The translations under genes and the position numbers were made by a program. Shown piece by piece: positions 1 to 9,119 of a stretch of DNA of 64,000 nt. This stretch comes from JACVRM01 sp963755085 (GTDB lineage Bacteria > Actinomycetota > Thermoleophilia > Gaiellales > Gaiellaceae), in assembly GCA_963755085.1 (NCBI GenBank), contig CAVWIN010000022.1, forward strand, positions 72,609 to 136,608, read 5' to 3'. The notes beneath the pieces were generated by a model that was not told the origin of the DNA, did not search any database, and saw only the letters and a program-made list of their open reading frames with translations. Numbering within the stretch: the first letter of the stretch is position 1; each line of letters begins with the position of its first letter.

Positions 1-2
1 GC

Positions 3-1019
3 GCGGACGCGCTCCGCCGCGTCGGCCTCGCGCCGATCCGCCTCCTCGCCAAGGAGGGGCTGTCGCTCGTGAACGGCACGCAGTTCATGGCCGCGATGGC
101 TGCGCTCGGGCTCCTCCGCGCCGAGCGCGCCGCCCGCGCTGCCGACATCGCCTGCGCGATCTCGCTCGAGGCGCTGCAGGGCTCGCGCACGAGCTTCCTG
201 CCGCAGATCCAGGCGCTGCGCCCGCTGCCCGGCCAGGCCGCCGCCGCGGCGAATGTGCTCCGGCTGCTCGAGGACTCGAAGATCAACGAGGCGCACCGCT
301 GGTGCGACAAGGTGCAGGACGCCTACTCGCTGCGCTGCGCCCCACAAGTGCACGGGGCCACGCGCGACCTGCTCGCCTACGTGCGCGCCACCGTCGAGGT
401 CGAGGTCAACGCGGCCACTGACAACCCGCTCGTCCTCGTCGAAGACGAGCTGCTCGTCTCGAACGGCAACTTCCACGGGCAGCCGGTCGGGTTCGCGCTC
501 GACGCGCTGGCGATGGCGGTCGCCGAGCTGGCGAGCATCTCCGAGCGCCGGATCGAGCGGCTCGTCAACCCGAGCCTGTCCGGCGGCCTCCCCGCGTTCC
601 TCACCCCCGACGGCGGGCTCAACTCGGGGTTCATGATCCCGCAGTACGTGGCCGCCTCCCTCGTCAGCGAGAACAAGGTGCTCTGCCACCCGGCGAGCGT
701 CGACTCGATCCCGACCAGCGCGGGGCAGGAGGATCACGTGTCCATGGGCAACGCGTCCGGCCTCAAGGCTTTCACGGTGCTCGGCAACGTCGAGCGCACG
801 CTCGCGATCGAGCTGCTCGCGTCCTGCCAGGGCGTCGAGTTCCTCGCGCCGCTCGAGCCGGGCGCCGGCGTGGGCGCGGCGCGGGCCTTCGTCCGCGGCG
901 TCTCGCCCCGGCTGCGCGAGGACCGCCCGCTCGCCGAGGACATCGAGTCGGTCGCTGCCACCATCCGCGACGGGTCGCTGATCCGGGCCGTGGAGCACGC
1001 CGCGGGGCCGCTCGCGTGA
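3..1019 (+). CDS. hutH: Histidine ammonia-lyase, 3' part (5' end outside window)
   Basis: Histidine ammonia-lyase deaminates histidine to urocanate, the first step of histidine degradation in the cytoplasm. Only the C-terminal two thirds is present; the frame is open from base 3. The Ala-Ser-Gly that forms the MIO cofactor would lie upstream of the window. Typical family stretches are visible: KEGLSLVNGTQ, QDAYSLRCAPQVHG, TDNPLV, SNGNFHGQP, and the late STSAGQEDHVSMG-like segment here reading PTSAGQEDHVSMG. The gene ends at TGA overlapping the GTG of the next small gene, and hutU and hutI follow, so the pathway context is clear. hutG or hutF is not in the window. Confidence 0.96.
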   Translation, partial: ADALRRVGLAPIRLLAKEGLSLVNGTQFMAAMAALGLLRAERAARAADIACAISLEALQGSRTSFLPQIQALRPLPGQAAAAANVLRLLEDSKINEAHRWCDKVQDAYSLRCAPQVHGATRDLLAYVRATVEVEVNAATDNPLVLVEDELLVSNGNFHGQPVGFALDALAMAVAELASISERRIERLVNPSLSGGLPAFLTPDGGLNSGFMIPQYVAASLVSENKVLCHPASVDSIPTSAGQEDHVSMGNASGLKAFTVLGNVERTLAIELLASCQGVEFLAPLEPGAGVGAARAFVRGVSPRLREDRPLAEDIESVAATIRDGSLIRAVEHAAGPLA

Positions 1020-1204
1020 CGAGGCAGCTCCGCGACAGCGCGATCCTGTACGGCGTGCTCGCCGTGCTTGTCGTCGTCGTGGCCGTCATCACGGGCGGCA
1101 ACGTCGTCCTGGCAGCGGTGCTCGCGGCGGCTGCGTTTGTCGTCGCGATGACGTGGAACTGGTGGCGCCTCCGCGCCCGCGCGCAGCGCGAGCCGGGACC
1201 GTGA
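1016..1204 (+). CDS. Small two-helix membrane protein between hutH and hutU
   Basis: A 62-residue protein starting at GTG that overlaps the hutH stop by four bases; its own stop overlaps the hutU GTG start. It has two hydrophobic helices (about residues 10-27 and 30-45, rich in V, A and L) followed by a basic tail WNWWRLRARAQR. The tight overlaps on both sides suggest translation coupling and a real gene. I do not recognise the family. It could be a partner of histidine or urocanate uptake or only a small membrane protein carried in the operon; nothing in the sequence decides. Confidence 0.6.
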   Translation: MTRQLRDSAILYGVLAVLVVVVAVITGGNVVLAAVLAAAAFVVAMTWNWWRLRARAQREPGP

Positions 1205-2904
1205 GCGGCACCGCCGTCCTCGACAGCACCGTCGAGCGCCTCTGCGGCGACCTCAGCGCGATCCGGGCGCCGCGCGGCACGGAGCTCAACGCGCGGTCGT
1301 GGTCGACCGAGGCGCCGCTCCGCATGCTGCTCAACAACCTCGATCCCGAGGTCGCCGAGCGGCCCGAAGACCTGGTCGTCTACGGCGGCACCGGCAAGGC
1401 GGCGCGCAACCACGCAGCCCTGCGCGCGCTCGTCCGCACCCTGCTCGAGCTCGGCGACGACGAGACGATGCTCGTCCAGAGCGGCAAGCCCGTCGGTGTC
1501 CTGCGCACGCACCGCGGCGCGCCGCGCGTCCTCATTGCCAACTCGCTGCTCGTCCCCCGGTGGGCGACCTGGGACGAGTTCCGACGGCTGGAGGCGCTCG
1601 GCCTGACGATGTTCGGCCAGATGACCGCCGGCAGCTGGATCTACATCGGCAGCCAGGGGATCCTGCAGGGCACCTACCAGACCTTCTGCGCGGCGGGCGA
1701 GCGGCACTTCGGCAGCCCCGACCTGCATGGCCGCACGATCCTCACCGCGGGACTCGGCGGGATGGGCGGCGCCCAGCCGCTGGCCGCGACGCTGGCCGGC
1801 GCCGCCATCCTCTGCGTCGAGGTCGACCCGTCGCGCATCGAGCGGCGGCTCGAGACCCGCTACCTCGACGAGGCGGCCGAGTCGCTCGACGATGCACTCG
1901 CGCGCGTGCGCGGCGCCGCCGAGCGCGGCGAGGCGCTGTCGGTCGGCCTGCTCGGCAACGCCGCGGACGTCGTTCCCGAGCTGGCGCGGCGCCGGGAGCG
2001 GTTCGACCTCGTCACCGACCAGACCGCAGCCCACGACCCGCTCACCGGCTACGTCCCGCGCGGCCTCTCGGTCGACGAGGCGGCCGGGCTGCGGGAGCGC
2101 GCCCCCGACGAGTACCTCCGCCGTGCCCGCGAGTCGATCGTCGCGCACGTCGAGGCGCTGCTCGAGCTCGTCCGGGCCGGCAGCTACGTTTTCGATTATG
2201 GCAACAACCTCAGAGGGGAGGCGTTTGAGGGAGGCGTAACGGAGGCCTTCTCATACCCGGGCTTCGTCCCGGCCTATATCCGGCCGCTCTTCTGCCGCGG
2301 CGTCGGGCCCTTCCGCTGGGCGGCGCTCTCAGGCGACCCGAAGGACATCGAGGCCATCGACGGCATGCTCCTCGACCTCTTCGCGGACGACCCCCTCCTC
2401 GGGCGGTGGCTCCGGCTCGCCGCCGACCGCATCGCCTACCAGGGGCTGCCCGCGCGGATCTGCTGGCTCGGCCTCGGCGGCCGCGCACGCGCCGGGCTCG
2501 CGATCAACGAGCTCGTCCGGAGCGGGGAGGTGTCGGCGCCGGTGGTGATCGGGCGCGACCACCTCGACGCCGGCTCCGTCGCCTCGCCCTACCGCGAGAC
2601 CGAGGCGATGGCCGACGGCTCCGACGCGATCGCCGACTGGCCGATCCTGAACGCGCTCGTCAACGTGGCCGCCGGCGCCACCTGGGTGAGCGTCCACCAC
2701 GGCGGCGGGGTCGGCATCGGCAACTCGATCCACGCCGGGATGGTCGTCGTCGCCGACGGCACCGACGACGCCCGCGAGCGGCTCGAGCGCGTGCTGACGA
2801 CCGACCCGGCGACGGGCGTCCTCCGCCACGCCGACGCCGGCTACGACGACGCCGTGGCCGCCGCCGACGAGCACGGCCTGCGCCTGCCCGCGCGCGACGC
2901 GTGA
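1201..2904 (+). CDS. hutU: Urocanate hydratase
   Basis: Urocanase adds water to urocanate to give imidazolonepropionate, using tightly bound NAD+. The 567-residue product starts at GTG 1201, overlapping the upstream stop, and has the usual length. Visible family motifs: LLNNLDPEVAERPEDLVVYG near the N terminus, MTAGSWIYIGSQGILQGTYQ, the NAD-binding GLGGMGGAQPLA, the region around the active-site Cys (ARICWLGLGGRAR), and VSVHHGGGVGIGNSIHAG near the C terminus. It lies between hutH and hutI in one operon and is intact, unlike hutI. Confidence 0.97.
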   Translation: MSGTAVLDSTVERLCGDLSAIRAPRGTELNARSWSTEAPLRMLLNNLDPEVAERPEDLVVYGGTGKAARNHAALRALVRTLLELGDDETMLVQSGKPVGVLRTHRGAPRVLIANSLLVPRWATWDEFRRLEALGLTMFGQMTAGSWIYIGSQGILQGTYQTFCAAGERHFGSPDLHGRTILTAGLGGMGGAQPLAATLAGAAILCVEVDPSRIERRLETRYLDEAAESLDDALARVRGAAERGEALSVGLLGNAADVVPELARRRERFDLVTDQTAAHDPLTGYVPRGLSVDEAAGLRERAPDEYLRRARESIVAHVEALLELVRAGSYVFDYGNNLRGEAFEGGVTEAFSYPGFVPAYIRPLFCRGVGPFRWAALSGDPKDIEAIDGMLLDLFADDPLLGRWLRLAADRIAYQGLPARICWLGLGGRARAGLAINELVRSGEVSAPVVIGRDHLDAGSVASPYRETEAMADGSDAIADWPILNALVNVAAGATWVSVHHGGGVGIGNSIHAGMVVVADGTDDARERLERVLTTDPATGVLRHADAGYDDAVAAADEHGLRLPARDA

Positions 2905-2914
2905 CGGTGCGGCC

Positions 2915-4133
2915 GTGAGCCGCCTCCTGGTGCGCGACCTCGAGCGGCTCGCGACGCCGGCGCCGGGCGGCGCGCCCGCGCGCGGCGCCCGGCTCGGGGA
3001 GGTCACCGTCGTCGAGCACGCCTACGTGCTCTGCGAGGACGGGCTGATCACGGCAGCCGGGCCGATGCGCGACCTCGGCCCGCTCGACGGCGACGTCGAG
3101 GAGCTCGACGGCCGCGGCTTCAGCGCCGTGCCCGGCCTCGTCGACTGCCACACGCACCCGGCGTTCGGTGGCGACCGCGTCGAGGAGTTCGCGCTGCGCG
3201 CGGCCGGCGCGTCCTACGAGGAGCTGCACGCGGCGGGCGGCGGCATCCTCTCGACCGTCCGTGCCACCCGGGCGGCCGGCGAGCGCGGGCTCGGCGAGGC
3301 CGTGCGGCGGCACCGGCACTGGATGCTCCGCGCCGGCACGACGACCTGGGAGGGCAAGTCGGGCTACGGGCTCGACCGGCGAGACGGAGCTCGCGTCGCT
3401 GCGCGCCGTCCGCGACGCCGGCGGCAGCCCGACCTGGCTGGGCGCGCACGCCGTCCCGCCGGAGTTCGACGACGCCGACGCCTACCTCGACTTCGCGCTC
3501 GCCGAGGTGCTGCCGGTCGCGGCCGAGGTCGCCGACGCCGCCGACGTCTTCCTCGAGCGCGGCGCATTCAACGCTGCCCAGGCGCGCCGCTACCTGACCG
3601 CCTGCCGCGACGCCGGGCTCGCGCTGCGCCTGCACGGCGACCAGTTCACGGAGTCGGGCGCGGTGCCGCTCGCGATCGAGCTCGGCGCGCGCTCGGTCGA
3701 CCACCTGGAGGCGACCGGCCCGGAAGGGATCGCCGCGCTCGCCGCGAGCGACGTCACTGCGGTGCTCCTGCCGGCGAGCGCGCTCTTCCTCGACCGCCCG
3801 ATGCCGCCGGCGCGCGCGCTCGCGGACGCCGGCGCCGCCGTTGCGCTCGCAACCGACTTCAACCCGGGCTCGGCATTCTGCGAGAGCCTTCCCGTCGTCT
3901 GCTCGCTCGCCGCCACGCAGCTGCACTTGAGCCCGGCCGAGGCGCTCACAGCCTGCACGCTGAACGCCGCGCACGTCCTCGGCCAGTCCGGCCGCGCCGG
4001 CCGGATCGCGCCCGGCTACGGCGCCGACCTCGTCCTGCTGGACGCGCCCGACTGGCGCCACCTCGCCTACCACCTGGCGGGGCCGGTCGTCGCCGCGGTC
4101 ATCCAGGCGGGACGGGTCGAATGGGAGCAGTAA
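2915..4133 (+). CDS. hutI: Imidazolonepropionase (one frameshift)
   Basis: Imidazolonepropionase, an amidohydrolase, opens imidazolonepropionate to formiminoglutamate. Start GTG 2915. Metal-binding DCHTHPAFGGDR lies near residue 73, KSGYGLD near 153, then the frame changes at 3377-3380 (four bases where three are expected) and continues as ETELASLRAVRD, HGDQF, SVDHLEATG, ATDFNPGS. Removing one base restores an approximately 405-residue protein of normal length with all metal ligands, so a sequencing insertion is the simplest explanation; a real null mutation cannot be excluded. The next gene starts inside its last codons. Confidence 0.92.
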
Positions 4134-4612
4134 TCCGCGAGCTCGACCCGGTCTCGCCCGCCGACGTCGAGGACGCCCGCGCCCTCTTCGCCGAGTACGC
4201 CGAGTCGCTGGGCGTCGACCTCGGCTTCCAGGGCTTCGACGCCGAACTGGCAGCGCTCCCGGCGGGCTACGTCCCGCCGACCGGCGTGCTCCTGCTCGCC
4301 GAGACGGGCGACGGCACCGTCGGCTGCGTCGCCGTCCGCGCGCTCGAGGGCGATGCCTGCGAGCTGAAGCGCCTGTACGTCCGCCCGGCCGGCCGCGGGG
4401 CCGGCCTCGGCCGCACGCTCACCGAGGAGGCGATCGCCGCCGCCCGCCGCCTCGGCTACCGCCGCATGCGCCTGGACACGCTCCCGACGATGCAGACCGC
4501 CTACGCGCTCTACCGCGAGATCGGCTTCCGCGAGATCGAGCCCTACCGCTTCAACCCGGTGCCCGGGACGCGCTACCTCGAGCTCGGCCTCGGCCCGCAA
4601 GTGCCGCGCTAG
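4121..4612 (+). CDS. GNAT-family N-acetyltransferase
   Basis: A 163-residue acetyltransferase of the GNAT fold, starting at ATG 4121 inside the end of hutI. The acetyl-CoA-binding motif A appears as ELKRLYVRPAGRGAGLGRTL, followed by motif-B-like YALYREIGFREIEPYR. The ELKRLYV...GLG...AYALYREIGF pattern resembles putative acetyltransferases that modify small amines; the substrate is not predictable. It is probably co-transcribed with the hut genes, so a role with an amino acid or breakdown product is possible but unproven. Confidence 0.85.
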   Translation: MGAVIRELDPVSPADVEDARALFAEYAESLGVDLGFQGFDAELAALPAGYVPPTGVLLLAETGDGTVGCVAVRALEGDACELKRLYVRPAGRGAGLGRTLTEEAIAAARRLGYRRMRLDTLPTMQTAYALYREIGFREIEPYRFNPVPGTRYLELGLGPQVPR

Positions 4613-4615
4613 GCT
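4610..4615 (+). promoter_or_regulatory. -10 box of a probable leaderless promoter
   Basis: TAGGCT ends six bases before the ATG at 4622, so transcription would begin at or next to the start codon. The box overlaps the stop codon of the preceding gene. Similar TANNNT boxes precede many starts in this window. Confidence 0.5.
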
Positions 4616-4621
4616 GGATCC

Positions 4622-5047
4622 ATGCCCTCACGCAAGCAGCGCAGACGGCGCACCAAGAACACCCGGCACGACTACGAGTACGTCTACGTCGACGGGGAGG
4701 GCAACGAGGTCGACGCCGACGACGTCCCGCAGCCGAGCCGCAACGGGACGGGCACGCGCGGCGCCAAGAAGGACGCCCCGATCCGGGCCGCCGGCGGCCG
4801 CGTCGTCAAGCCGCCGAGCTGGCAGCGCGCGACGCGCCGCGGCCTCATCTTCGCGCCCGCGATGTTCGGGATCCTCTACGTGCTGAACCGCGGCAACCAG
4901 CCGCCCGTTTCGATCGTCTTCAACACGCTGGTCCTGCTCGCGTTCTTCATCCCGTTCGGGTACCTGATGGACAGGGTCATGTACCGCACCTACCAGAAGA
5001 AGCAGGACGCGGCGAAGACCCCGAAGGCGAAGCCGAAGACCCGCTAG
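4622..5047 (+). CDS. Basic membrane protein with two transmembrane helices
   Basis: A 141-residue protein with a very basic start (PSRKQRRRRTKNTRH), a hydrophilic acidic segment (YVYVDGEGNEVDADD), and two hydrophobic helices around residues 78-95 and 100-120, ending in a Lys-rich tail. Both termini would be cytoplasmic by the positive-inside rule. No enzyme motif is visible and I do not recognise the family. A -10 box lies directly upstream, so it is likely transcribed alone without a leader. It converges on the cupin gene with a four-base overlap. Confidence 0.7.
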   Translation: MPSRKQRRRRTKNTRHDYEYVYVDGEGNEVDADDVPQPSRNGTGTRGAKKDAPIRAAGGRVVKPPSWQRATRRGLIFAPAMFGILYVLNRGNQPPVSIVFNTLVLLAFFIPFGYLMDRVMYRTYQKKQDAAKTPKAKPKTR

Positions 5048-5373
5048 CCGCCGCGGTAGTGGCCCGGGCCGGGCCACGGGGCGAGCAGCAGCAGGATCCG
5101 GGCGCCGCTCTCGGTGCGCAGCGCGTGGCGCTCCCCCGGCGCGAACCGCACGAGCGTCCCCGGCCCGGCCTCGCGTGAGGAGCCGTCGGCGTCGAGCTGC
5201 ACGGTGCCATCCACGACGGTGATCCAGGCGTTCTCCTTGACCTCGTGGTCGCCGAGCGCCTGGCCCGGGTTGAGGACGACGAGCACCGCCCGCGCCTCGT
5301 CGGTGGAGTGGAGAACGATCGGGTCGCGCGTGCCCTCGGGCGCGTCGAGCTCGAGCAGGTTCCACGCGTCCAT
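5044..5373 (-). CDS. Cupin-domain protein
   Basis: A 109-residue single-domain cupin. Cupin motif 1 is G(D)HEVKENAWITVVDG and motif 2 is GTLVRFAPGERHALR, with His and Glu residues that could hold a metal. Small single-cupin proteins of this kind range from enzymes to binding proteins, so function is open. It is transcribed toward the membrane protein gene and divergently from the metallo-hydrolase gene; a TAGAAC box on the minus strand lies seven bases before its ATG. Confidence 0.8.
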   Translation of the reverse strand: MDAWNLLELDAPEGTRDPIVLHSTDEARAVLVVLNPGQALGDHEVKENAWITVVDGTVQLDADGSSREAGPGTLVRFAPGERHALRTESGARILLLLAPWPGPGHYRGG

Positions 5374-5380
5374 CGCGAGC

Positions 5381-5410
5381 GTTCTACCACGCGAGGGCCG
5401 AAGTTAGACT
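5381..5410. promoter_or_regulatory. Divergent -10 boxes for the cupin and metallo-hydrolase genes
   Basis: On the minus strand TAGAAC (5381-5386) precedes the cupin ATG by seven bases; on the plus strand TAGACT (5405-5410) precedes the GTG at 5420 by nine. Only 46 bases separate the two start codons, so the promoters must be back to back with little or no untranslated leader. Confidence 0.5.
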
Positions 5411-5419
5411 CGCCCGACC

Positions 5420-6064
5420 GTGGCCCTCGCCGTCGACCGCTACGAGCTCGGCCCGATCGGGACCAACTGCTACGCCGTGCGCGCCTCGGACCCGGCGCCG
5501 GAGGCGGTCGTGATCGATCCGGGCGACGACGCGGCCGAGGTCCGCGCGGATCTCGACCGCCACGGCGCCCGACTCGCGGGGATCCTCGTCACGCACACGC
5601 ACTTCGACCACCTCGGCGGCATCGCCGGCCTGGCGGAGAGCACCGGCGCGCCGGTCTGGGTCTCCGAGACCGAGGCGTTCGTGCTCGAGCGGCCGGACGA
5701 GATCTACGCCGCCTACGGCGTGCACATCCGCCCGTGGCAGGCCGAGCACCGGCTCGCCGGCGACGAGGCGTTCGAGCTGGCCGGCATCGCGTGGCAGACG
5801 ATCCCGGTGCCCGGCCACTCGCCGGGCCACCTCGCCTTCGCCGCCGACGGCGCGCTCTTCTCCGGCGACGTGCTCTTCGCCGGCTCGGTCGGCCGCGTCG
5901 ACCTGCCGGGCGGCGACTGGCCGACGCTCCTCGACTCGATCCGCCTGCTCACCGAGCGCTATCCGCCCGAGACGACCGTCTACCCGGGGCACGGCCGGCC
6001 GACGACCCTCGGCGAGGAGCTCGCGTCGAACCCGTTCCTGACCGAGCTGCGGGCCGCTCGGTGA
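5420..6064 (+). CDS. Metallo-beta-lactamase-fold hydrolase (glyoxalase II-like)
   Basis: A 214-residue hydrolase of the metallo-beta-lactamase fold. The dinuclear metal motif HTHFDH lies near residues 59-64; further ligands are in PGHSPGH, SGDVLF and YPGHG. The sequence resembles hydroxyacylglutathione-hydrolase-like (YcbL-type) proteins, which hydrolyse thioesters; actinobacteria lack glutathione, so the natural substrate is probably another thioester. Its stop overlaps the hisS GTG by four bases, linking it to the tRNA synthetase operon, an arrangement also seen in other Gram-positive genomes. Confidence 0.9.
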   Translation: MALAVDRYELGPIGTNCYAVRASDPAPEAVVIDPGDDAAEVRADLDRHGARLAGILVTHTHFDHLGGIAGLAESTGAPVWVSETEAFVLERPDEIYAAYGVHIRPWQAEHRLAGDEAFELAGIAWQTIPVPGHSPGHLAFAADGALFSGDVLFAGSVGRVDLPGGDWPTLLDSIRLLTERYPPETTVYPGHGRPTTLGEELASNPFLTELRAAR

Positions 6065-7293
6065 CGTTCGAAGCGCCGCGCGGCACCCACGACATCCTTC
6101 CGGCCGAGCAGCCGCAGTGGCAGTGGGCGCGGTCGGAGATGGAGACGGTCTGCGCGCTCTACGGCTACCGCCGCATCGACACCCCGGGCTTCGAGGACAC
6201 CGAGCTGATCATCCGCACCTCGGGCGAGGGCTCGGACGTCGTCCAGAAGGAGACCTACACGTTCGAGGACCGCGGCGGCCGCTCGCTGACGCTGCGCCCG
6301 GAGGCGACTGCGCCGATCTGCCGCGCGTACCTCCAGCACGGCCTGCACCGCGAGCCGCAGCCGCAGAAGCTCTACACGGTCGGCCCCATGTGGCGGTACG
6401 ACCGGCCCCAGAAGGGCCGCTACCGCGAGCACTGGCAGCTGTCGGTTGAGGCGATCGGCTCCGACGATCCCGCCCTCGACGCCGAGATCATCCAGCTCTA
6501 CAGCACGCTGGCAGCCCGGCTCGGCGTCCGGAACGTGGTCCTGCACCTGAACTCGATCGGCGACGCCAACTGCCGGCCCGCGTACATCGAGAAGCTCTCC
6601 GCCTGGCTCGACGAGCACGAGGGAGAGCTCAACGCCGACGCGCGCACCAAGCGCGCGACTTCGCCGCTCCGCGTCTTCGACGTGAAGGACGAGCGCGTCC
6701 AGGAGCTCCTGCGCAGCGCGCCCACGATCGGCGAGTCGCTCTGCGACGCCTGCCGCGAGCACTTCGCCGCCGTGTGCTCCTTCCTCGACGCGATGGGCGT
6801 CGCCTACGAGCTCGTGCCGACGCTCGTCCGCGGGCTCGACTACTACACGCGCACGACCTTCGAGTTCAAGGACGCGTCGATCGGCGCCCAGGACACGATC
6901 TGCGGCGGCGGCCGCTACGACGGGCTGATCGAGGCGATCGGCGGGTCGCCCACGCCGGGTATCGGCTTCGGGGCCGGCATCGAGCGGCTCCTGCTGTCGG
7001 CGAACCCGGACGACCCGCCGGGGCAGCCGCCGGTCGACGCCTTCCTCGTCCCGGACGAGGGCGGCTCGCCCGAGACCCTGCTGCGCCTGCTGGCGGAGCT
7101 GCGCGCCGCGGGCATCGCGGCCGACACCGACTACGCCGGCCGCTCACGCAAGGGGCAGCTCACGCAGGCCGGCCGGCTCGGCGCCGGCGCCACCGTCTTC
7201 GTCGGCCCGGACGCCGCCACGATCCGCGCGCGCGGCGCCGACGACAGGCGCGTCGCCCTCGACGAGCTCACCGCTACGCTCGCCCGACGATGA
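6061..7293 (+). CDS. hisS: Histidyl-tRNA synthetase
   Basis: Charges tRNA-His with histidine. The 410-residue product starts at GTG 6061 (VTFEAPRGTHDILP) and has class II motifs: motif 1 region TPGFEDTELI, LTLRPEATAPICRAY, motif 2 WRYDRPQKGRYREHWQLS, the HisA signature LVRGLDYYTRTTFEF, and motif 3 GIGFGAGIERLL. The C-terminal anticodon-binding domain ends ALDELTATLARR. It is intact, is coupled to the upstream hydrolase, and its stop overlaps the aspS ATG. Confidence 0.97.
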   Translation: MTFEAPRGTHDILPAEQPQWQWARSEMETVCALYGYRRIDTPGFEDTELIIRTSGEGSDVVQKETYTFEDRGGRSLTLRPEATAPICRAYLQHGLHREPQPQKLYTVGPMWRYDRPQKGRYREHWQLSVEAIGSDDPALDAEIIQLYSTLAARLGVRNVVLHLNSIGDANCRPAYIEKLSAWLDEHEGELNADARTKRATSPLRVFDVKDERVQELLRSAPTIGESLCDACREHFAAVCSFLDAMGVAYELVPTLVRGLDYYTRTTFEFKDASIGAQDTICGGGRYDGLIEAIGGSPTPGIGFGAGIERLLLSANPDDPPGQPPVDAFLVPDEGGSPETLLRLLAELRAAGIAADTDYAGRSRKGQLTQAGRLGAGATVFVGPDAATIRARGADDRRVALDELTATLARR

Positions 7294-9045
7294 GCCACTG
7301 GCGGACCTTGCGCTGCGGCGAGCCGCGCCCCGAGCACGAGGGCCAGCGGCAGACGCTCGCCGGCTGGGTCAACACCCGCCGCGACCATGGCGGCCTCGTC
7401 TTCATCGACCTGCGCGACGAGACCGGCGTCACCCAGCTCGTCGTCAACCCCGAGCACGCGACCGGCGCGGCGGAGGTCGCGCACGGCGTCCGCAACGAGT
7501 ACGTGCTGCAGGCCACCGGGAACGTCGTCGCCCGCTCGCCCGAGACCGTGAATGAGAAGATGCCGACCGGCGCGGTCGAGCTCTTCGTCGACGAGCTGCA
7601 GGTGCTGAGCGCGAGCACGCCGCTGCCGTTCCAGCTCGACGAGGACAACGTCGACGAGTCGCTTCGCCAGCGCTACCGCTGGCTCGATCTGCGCCGCCCG
7701 CACATGCAGCGGAACATCCGCACCCGCGGGCACGTCGTCCGGATCATCCGCGAGGAGATGGAACGCGAGGGCTTCGTCGACATCGAGACCCCGATCCTCT
7801 GGAAGCCGACGCCCGAGGGCGCGCGCGACTTCGCCGTGCCGTCGCGCCTGCAGCCCGGCAAGTTCTTCGCGCTGCCGCAGTCGCCGCAGATCGCCAAGCA
7901 GCTGCTCGTGATGTCCGGCTTCGAGCGCTACTACCAGATCGCCCGCTGCTTCCGGGACGAGGATCTCCGCGCCGACCGGCTCCAGGAGCTGACCCAGCTC
8001 GACGTCGAGATGGCGTTCCCCGACCAGGACTTCCTCTTCGGGCTCATGGAGCGGATCGTCGAGCGCATCTGGCGCGAGACGATCGGGGTCGAGCTGGAGA
8101 CGCCGTTCCGGCGCATGGCCTACGACGAGGCCATCCTCCGCTTCGGCATCGACCGGCCCGACCTGCGCTACGGCATGGAGATCCAGGAGGCGACCGCCGA
8201 CACGCGCGGCTCCGAGTTCGGCGTCTTCGCGGGCGCGCCGGCCGTGCGCTACATCGCCGTGCCGAAGGTGCTGTCGCGCAAGGACGTCGAGGCGCTCGAG
8301 CACCAGGCGACGCTCATGGGGTGCCAAAGGGCTTGCCTACGTCGTCTTCCGCGAGAACGGCGAGATCTCCTCGCCAATCGCCAAGTTCCTCTCCGACGAC
8401 CTGCTGGATGAATGGCACCGGACCTGGGCGGGCCACACGCTGCTCTTCGGCGCCGGCGACCCGCGCGAGGTCGCGAAGGTGCTCGGCCTGCTGCGCATCC
8501 AGCTCGGCCGCGAGCTCGACCTGGTCGACGAGTCGCGCTGGGAGTTCCTCTGGATCGTCGACATGAACGCGGCCGAGTTCGACGAGCACACCGAGACGTG
8601 GAACGCCGCGCACCACCCGTTCACGCGCCCGACCGACGACACGCTCGACCTCTTCGCGACCGACCCGGCGTCGGCCCGCGCGGTCGCCTACGACCTGGTC
8701 GGGAATGGCAGCGAGCTCGCCGGCGGCTCCTTCCGCATCCACGAGCCCGCGCTGCAGCAGCAGGTCTTCGAGTACCTGGGCATAGGCCCGGAGGAGCAGC
8801 AGGAAAAGTTCGGCTTCCTGCTCGAGGCGCTCGCCATGGGCGCACCGCCGCACGGCGGCATCGCCTCCGGCATCGACCGGCTCGTCATGGCGCTCCTCAA
8901 CGAGCCGCGGATCCGCGACACGCAGGCCTTCCCGAAGAACCAGGTGGGCCTTGATCTGATGACCGGGGCGCCGATAGAGCTCCCACGGGAACAGCTCGAC
9001 GAGCTCGGGATCGCGGTGCTGCCGCAGGGTCCCGAGGCCGGGTGA
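7290..9045 (+). CDS. aspS: Aspartyl-tRNA synthetase (one frameshift)
   Basis: Charges tRNA-Asp (in some bacteria also tRNA-Asn). Anticodon-binding OB domain at residues about 1-100 (GWVNTRRDHGGLVFIDLRD), class II core with YRWLDLRRP, PQSPQIAKQ, RCFRDEDLRADR, the bacterial GAD insert, and ending with the ATP motif GIASGIDRLVM. The frame changes at 8322, where one extra T sits between GGG and GCC; removing it joins ATLMG to AKGLAYVVF as expected. The joined length of about 584 residues is normal. An essential single gene should not be broken, so a sequence error is likely. Confidence 0.95.
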
Positions 9046-9119
9046 CGTAGACCGCAGCGGGCGTCATACTTGGCGCGGGAGCCCGGGGCCCCCGCCGCCC
9101 GGGAGGATGAGAGGAACGC

